Shown: positions 5,464-9,314 of the stretch, piece after piece
How positions within the stretch are numbered: position 1 is the first letter of the stretch
Layout: the number at the start of each line of letters is the position of its first letter
Assembly: GCA_900753165.1 (NCBI GenBank)
Contig: CAADYC010000053.1
Coordinates: 1-9,314, forward strand
DNA from: Clostridia bacterium
Lineage (GTDB): Bacteria; Bacillota; Clostridia; TANB77; CAG-508
Reading direction: 5' to 3'
Length of the DNA: 9,314 bases
Position numbers and translations under genes: made by a program
Notes under the pieces: model-generated
Databases searched by the model: none
The model's input: the letters and a program-made list of their open reading frames with translations, nothing else
Told to the model about the DNA's origin: nothing

Positions 5464-7666
5464 AGTATTAAAAAATTTAAAAGAATCATGGATATCAGTA
5501 ATTACAATAGTACTATTATTAATAGTTCAAGCAGCAGGAGATTTAACATTACCAGACTACACATCAAAAATAGTCAATGTAGGTATCCAAAATGGTGGAA
5601 TTGAAAATGTAGCACCAGAAGTAATAAGAAAATCAGAAATGGAAAATATGCTAATATTTACAGAGGAAGACGACAAAATTTTAGCATCATATGAAGAAAT
5701 ATCAAAAGATAATTTAGATAGTGCCGAATATGAAAAATTAGTAAAAAAATATCCAGCATTAGAAAATGAATCTTTATATAAAATTAAAAAATTAAGTAGC
5801 AGTGAACAAGATGAGTTGGATTCCTTAATGGCTAAACCTCTAATGATTCTTAGTGTTACAAAGCAAATTCCAAAAGAGCAACTTGATCAAATGCTGGAAA
5901 CAGTAAATCAAAAAATTGATGATATGCAAGAAAGCATATTAGAACAAGCAGCAATACAAGAAGTTAAAAATGAATACAAAACAATAGGAATGAATACAGA
6001 CAGCATACAAAATCAATACATAATAATGGCAGGATTAAAAATGCTAGGAATATCATTAATAATTATGATATCTGCAATATCAATTATGTGTTTATCTGCA
6101 AGAGTTGCAGCAAGACTTGCAAAAACATTAAGAGAAAAAGTATTTAAAAAAGTACTTAGATTTTCAAACAAAGAATTTTCAGAATATAGTACGGCGTCTT
6201 TAATAACACGTTCAACAAATGATATTCAACAAATTCAAGGGTTGATAGCAATATTATTTAGAGTTCTTGTATATGCGCCAATTATAGGTATTGGAGGATT
6301 TTTAAGAGTATTAAATCAAAGTGATAACTCAATGGCATGGATAATAGGAGTAGCAATTGTAGCAATATTATTTGTAGTTGCAACATTATTTATAATTGCA
6401 ATGCCAAGATTCAAAAAATTACAACAATTAATTGATAAACTAAACCTAGTTGCAAGAGAAATCTTAACAGGTTTACCAGTAATTAGAGCATTCAATACAG
6501 AAAAGAAAGAAGAAAAAAGATTTGATAAAGCAAATATGGATTTAACAAAAACTAACCTTTTTGTTAACAGAGCAATGAGTTTTATGATGCCAACATTAAT
6601 GTTAATTATGAATGGAATTTCATTGTTAATCGTGTGGGTTGGAGCACATGGAATTGATAATGGAACAATGCAAGTTGGAAATATGATGGCATTTATTCAA
6701 TATACAATGCAAATTGTAATGAGTTTCTTAATGATATCAATGGTTTCAATAATGTTACCAAGAGCATCAGTATCTGCAAATCGTATAAATGAAATAATTG
6801 AAACAGAAGAAACAATAAAAGATAGTAAAGAACCTAAAAAATTAAATCCAAACAAAAAAGGACTTGTTGAATTTAAAAATGTTTCATTTAGATATCCAGA
6901 TAGTGATGAAGAGGTTTTAAGTGATATTTCATTTACTGCAGAACCAGGAAAAACAACTGCTATTATAGGAAGCACAGGTAGTGGAAAATCTACAATAGTT
7001 AATTTGATACCTAGATTTTATGATGTAACATCAGGAAATCTTTTAATAGATGGTGTTGACATTAAAGATATATCAAATAAAGATTTAAGAAAAATTATAG
7101 GATTCGTACCACAAAAAGGAATATTGTTCTCTGGAACAATAGAATCTAATATAAAATATGGAAATCCAAGCATGTCTGACGAGCAAATGATTGAGGCTGC
7201 TCAAATAGCACAGGCAACTGAATTTATTGAATCAAAACCGGGAAAATATCAAGAACCAATTGCACAAGGCGGAAGCAATGTGTCTGGTGGTCAAAAGCAA
7301 AGATTATCAATTGCAAGAGCAATAGCAATTGACCCAGAAATATTAGTATTTGACGATAGTTTTTCTGCACTTGATTTCAAAACAGATAGTATTTTAAGAG
7401 CAGAACTTGCTAAAAAGACACAAGATAAAACAGTAATTATTGTAGCACAAAGAATTAATACAATTTTAAATGCTGACCAAATTATAGTATTAGAAGATGG
7501 AAAAGTTGTAGGAAAAGGAACACATGAAGAGTTGATCAAAACTAATGAAACATATAAACAAATTGCATTATCACAACTTTCAGCAAAAGAGCTAAACTTA
7601 GAAGAATCTAATTTAAGAACTGAAAAAAATAAATTAATTGGAGAAGGAGGTAAAGAACATGAGTAA
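5456..7666 (+). CDS. ABC exporter half-transporter with degenerate ATPase site
   Basis: First subunit of a predicted heterodimeric drug or lipid exporter (type IV fold, BmrC/LmrC/TM287-like), in the cytoplasmic membrane. It has 736 residues against about 580 for usual half-transporters. The excess is a charged, helix-prone extracytoplasmic insert (about 45-185) between TM1 (12-32) and TM2 (188-213); the remaining membrane helices lie in about 262-435. The ATPase domain starts near 468: Walker A GSTGSGKST (505-513), Q-loop Gln553, signature VSGGQ (609-613), Walker B ILVFD (629-633). The catalytic Glu is replaced by Asp634 and the switch His by Gln665 (IIVAQR), the known pattern of the non-hydrolysing site in asymmetric exporters. 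AGAGGAG (5443-5449) precedes the ATG by 6 nt, and the start overlaps the tetR end by 8 nt, so translation is probably coupled. The partner follows with another 8-nt overlap. The substrate cannot be read from sequence. Confidence 0.93.
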   Translation: MFKVLKNLKESWISVITIVLLLIVQAAGDLTLPDYTSKIVNVGIQNGGIENVAPEVIRKSEMENMLIFTEEDDKILASYEEISKDNLDSAEYEKLVKKYPALENESLYKIKKLSSSEQDELDSLMAKPLMILSVTKQIPKEQLDQMLETVNQKIDDMQESILEQAAIQEVKNEYKTIGMNTDSIQNQYIIMAGLKMLGISLIIMISAISIMCLSARVAARLAKTLREKVFKKVLRFSNKEFSEYSTASLITRSTNDIQQIQGLIAILFRVLVYAPIIGIGGFLRVLNQSDNSMAWIIGVAIVAILFVVATLFIIAMPRFKKLQQLIDKLNLVAREILTGLPVIRAFNTEKKEEKRFDKANMDLTKTNLFVNRAMSFMMPTLMLIMNGISLLIVWVGAHGIDNGTMQVGNMMAFIQYTMQIVMSFLMISMVSIMLPRASVSANRINEIIETEETIKDSKEPKKLNPNKKGLVEFKNVSFRYPDSDEEVLSDISFTAEPGKTTAIIGSTGSGKSTIVNLIPRFYDVTSGNLLIDGVDIKDISNKDLRKIIGFVPQKGILFSGTIESNIKYGNPSMSDEQMIEAAQIAQATEFIESKPGKYQEPIAQGGSNVSGGQKQRLSIARAIAIDPEILVFDDSFSALDFKTDSILRAELAKKTQDKTVIIVAQRINTILNADQIIVLEDGKVVGKGTHEELIKTNETYKQIALSQLSAKELNLEESNLRTEKNKLIGEGGKEHE

Positions 7667-9314
7667 TAATCAAACAACAAATAAACCTCCAAGAATGAGA
7701 GGACATGGGCCAATGGGCGGTGGACCAGGAGGACGTGGCCCAGTAGAAAAAGCAAAAGATGTAAAGGGAACAACAAAGAAGTTAGGTCAAAGACTATCAA
7801 GTTATAAAATAGCAATAATAATTGTAATGATATTTGCAATTGGAAGTACAATATTTAGTATTGTTGGACCAAAAATTTTAGGAAATGCCACAACAGAAAT
7901 ATATACAGGACTAATGAATAAAATAAACAGAACTGGTGGAATAGATTTTGTAAAAATAGGAAAAATTATTCTATTTGCATTAGGACTATATGGTGTAAGT
8001 GCACTATTTTCAATGATTCAAAGTTACATTATGGCATGTGTTGCACAAAAAGTGACATATAAAATCAGAAATGAATTGACAGAAAAAATAAACAAATTGC
8101 CAATGAAATATTTTGATAAAAAGACAAATGGCGAAGTATTATCAATAATTTCAAATGATGTTGATACATTAAGCACAGGATTAAACCAAAGTATTACACA
8201 AATTATAACATCAATTTTCACCATTATAGGAATATTAGTAATGATGTTCTCAATAAGTTGGGAAATGACAATTGTAAGTCTATTGATATTACCAATATCA
8301 GGAGTAATACTAAAAAAAGTAATAGGAAAATCACAAAAATATTTCGTAAAACAACAAGAATACTTAGGACATGTAAATGGTCAGGTTGAAGAAGTTTATA
8401 GTGGACACAATATTGTTAAAGTTTTTGGAAGAGAAGAACAGGCAATAAAAGATTTTGAAAATGAAAACGAAGAGTTGTATAAATCAGGATGGCGTTCACA
8501 ATTCTTATCAGGTTTAATGTATCCATTAATGAACTTTGTAGGTAATGTTGGATATGTTGCGATAGCAATTTTAGGTGGATATTTTGCGGTAAAAGGAAGA
8601 ATCACAGTTGGTAATATCCAAAGTTTTATACAATATAACAAACAATTCACACAACCAATAGGGCAAGTTGCACAAATATCAAGTACAATACAATCAATGA
8701 TAGCAGCAGCAGAAAGAATATTTGAATTTTTAGAAGAGCCTGAAGAAGTTGAAGATATAAAAAATCCAGTATCAACAGATGGTTTAAAAGGAAACATTGA
8801 ATTTAAAAATGTTCATTTTGGATATGACCCAGAAAAAACAATAATAAATGACTTTAATGCAAAAGTTAAAGATGGCCAAAAAATTGCAATTGTTGGTCCA
8901 ACAGGTGCTGGAAAAACAACAATGGTTAAATTATTAATGAGATTTTATGATGTAAATAGTGGTGAAATTTTATTAGATGGTCACAACATTAAAGATTTTA
9001 GACGTGGAGACCTTAGAAAAATGTTTGGCATGGTTCTTCAAGATACATGGCTATTTGGTGGAACTATAAAAGAAAATATTAAATATAGTATGCCAGATGC
9101 AACAGATTCTGATGTAATAAAAGCAGCAAAAGCAGCACATATACATCATTATATTAAAACACTATCAAAAGGATATGATGCAAAAATTAATGAAGAATCA
9201 ACAAATATATCAGCAGGTCAAAAACAATTGCTAACAATTGCTAGGGTTATACTTGCAGACCCTAAAATATTGATTTTGGATGAGGCTACAAGTTCAATTG
9301 ATACAAGAACTGAA
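7659..9314 (+). CDS. ABC exporter half-transporter, catalytic subunit (partial)
   Basis: Second subunit of the heterodimeric exporter (BmrD/LmrD/TM288-like); 552 residues are visible and the 3' end lies outside the window, with perhaps 60-80 residues missing. The N-terminus has a Gly/Arg/Pro-rich cytoplasmic tail (11-28, RMRGHGPMGGGPGGRGP). Six predicted membrane helices span about 50-335, with no large insert between TM1 and TM2. The ATPase domain (from about 378) has Walker A GPTGAGKTT (413-421), Q-loop Gln461, signature ISAGQ (517-521) and Walker B ILILDE (537-542) with the catalytic Glu542 intact. The switch His lies beyond the edge. The SAGQ signature departs from SGGQ and would face the degenerate Walker site of the first subunit, so the poor site is poor on both halves. 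AAGGAGG (7644-7650) lies 8 nt before the ATG, which overlaps the previous stop in ATGAGTAA. No internal disruption is seen. Confidence 0.93.
   Translation, partial: MSNNQTTNKPPRMRGHGPMGGGPGGRGPVEKAKDVKGTTKKLGQRLSSYKIAIIIVMIFAIGSTIFSIVGPKILGNATTEIYTGLMNKINRTGGIDFVKIGKIILFALGLYGVSALFSMIQSYIMACVAQKVTYKIRNELTEKINKLPMKYFDKKTNGEVLSIISNDVDTLSTGLNQSITQIITSIFTIIGILVMMFSISWEMTIVSLLILPISGVILKKVIGKSQKYFVKQQEYLGHVNGQVEEVYSGHNIVKVFGREEQAIKDFENENEELYKSGWRSQFLSGLMYPLMNFVGNVGYVAIAILGGYFAVKGRITVGNIQSFIQYNKQFTQPIGQVAQISSTIQSMIAAAERIFEFLEEPEEVEDIKNPVSTDGLKGNIEFKNVHFGYDPEKTIINDFNAKVKDGQKIAIVGPTGAGKTTMVKLLMRFYDVNSGEILLDGHNIKDFRRGDLRKMFGMVLQDTWLFGGTIKENIKYSMPDATDSDVIKAAKAAHIHHYIKTLSKGYDAKINEESTNISAGQKQLLTIARVILADPKILILDEATSSIDTRTE

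Noticed and set aside
7291..7851. Minus-strand frame spanning the junction of the two ABC genes (186 codons)
   Set aside because: It is antisense to the signature and Walker B coding region; it looks like a by-product of low stop density, with no start signals.
1..9314. CRISPR arrays, insertion sequences, rRNA, riboswitches
   Set aside because: No spaced direct repeats, transposase, terminal inverted repeats, rRNA segments or recognisable riboswitch core were seen on either strand.

Overview
The window is about 30% G+C or lower, is strongly AT-biased at third codon positions, uses AGGAGG-type ribosome binding sites and TGG for tryptophan, and carries a CCA-encoding tRNA. The protein families (dockerin-tagged glucosaminidase, Ser/Lys LexA, TetR plus a heterodimeric ABC exporter) point to a low-GC member of the Bacillota, most likely a clostridial, possibly gut-dwelling, lineage. 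This is inferred from style and gene content; no species-level call can be made.

Left part (1-690, minus strand): a tRNA-Leu(UAG) gene with its own extended -10 promoter is followed by an intrinsic terminator and then a small unrecognised 93-residue reading frame. Beyond that frame a further minus-strand promoter points out of the window; the gene it serves is not visible.

Second part (799-3903, plus strand): a promoter with a consensus -35/-10 drives a two-gene surface operon. The first gene encodes a secreted glucosaminidase (GH73/LytD-like) with a bacterial SH3 domain and a C-terminal dockerin. The second encodes a membrane-anchored protein with an Ig-like N-terminal domain, two cadherin-like beta-sandwich domains, one transmembrane segment and a charged cytoplasmic tail. 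The Shine-Dalgarno of the second overlaps the stop codon of the first. A WalR-like direct repeat lies just upstream of the promoter, and a perfect 13-bp hairpin closes the unit. The dockerin suggests docking of the enzyme on another surface protein, but no recognisable cohesin is in the window.

Third part (3911-4630): a monocistronic lexA with an extended -10 promoter and a degenerate LexA-box-like palindrome touching the -35. All autocleavage residues are present.

Fourth part (4695-9314): a tetR-ABC-ABC operon. The tetR promoter has two near-identical palindromic operators, one filling the -35/-10 spacer and one just after the -10, so the regulator almost certainly controls its own operon. 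The tetR reading frame is broken by a single extra base in a GGG run after the DNA-binding domain. The two ABC half-transporters overlap by 8 nt at each junction and show the features of an asymmetric heterodimeric multidrug exporter: degenerate catalytic residues in the first, a full Walker B and a variant signature in the second. The second transporter gene runs off the right edge before its switch histidine. If the tetR frameshift is real, the exporter may be permanently derepressed.
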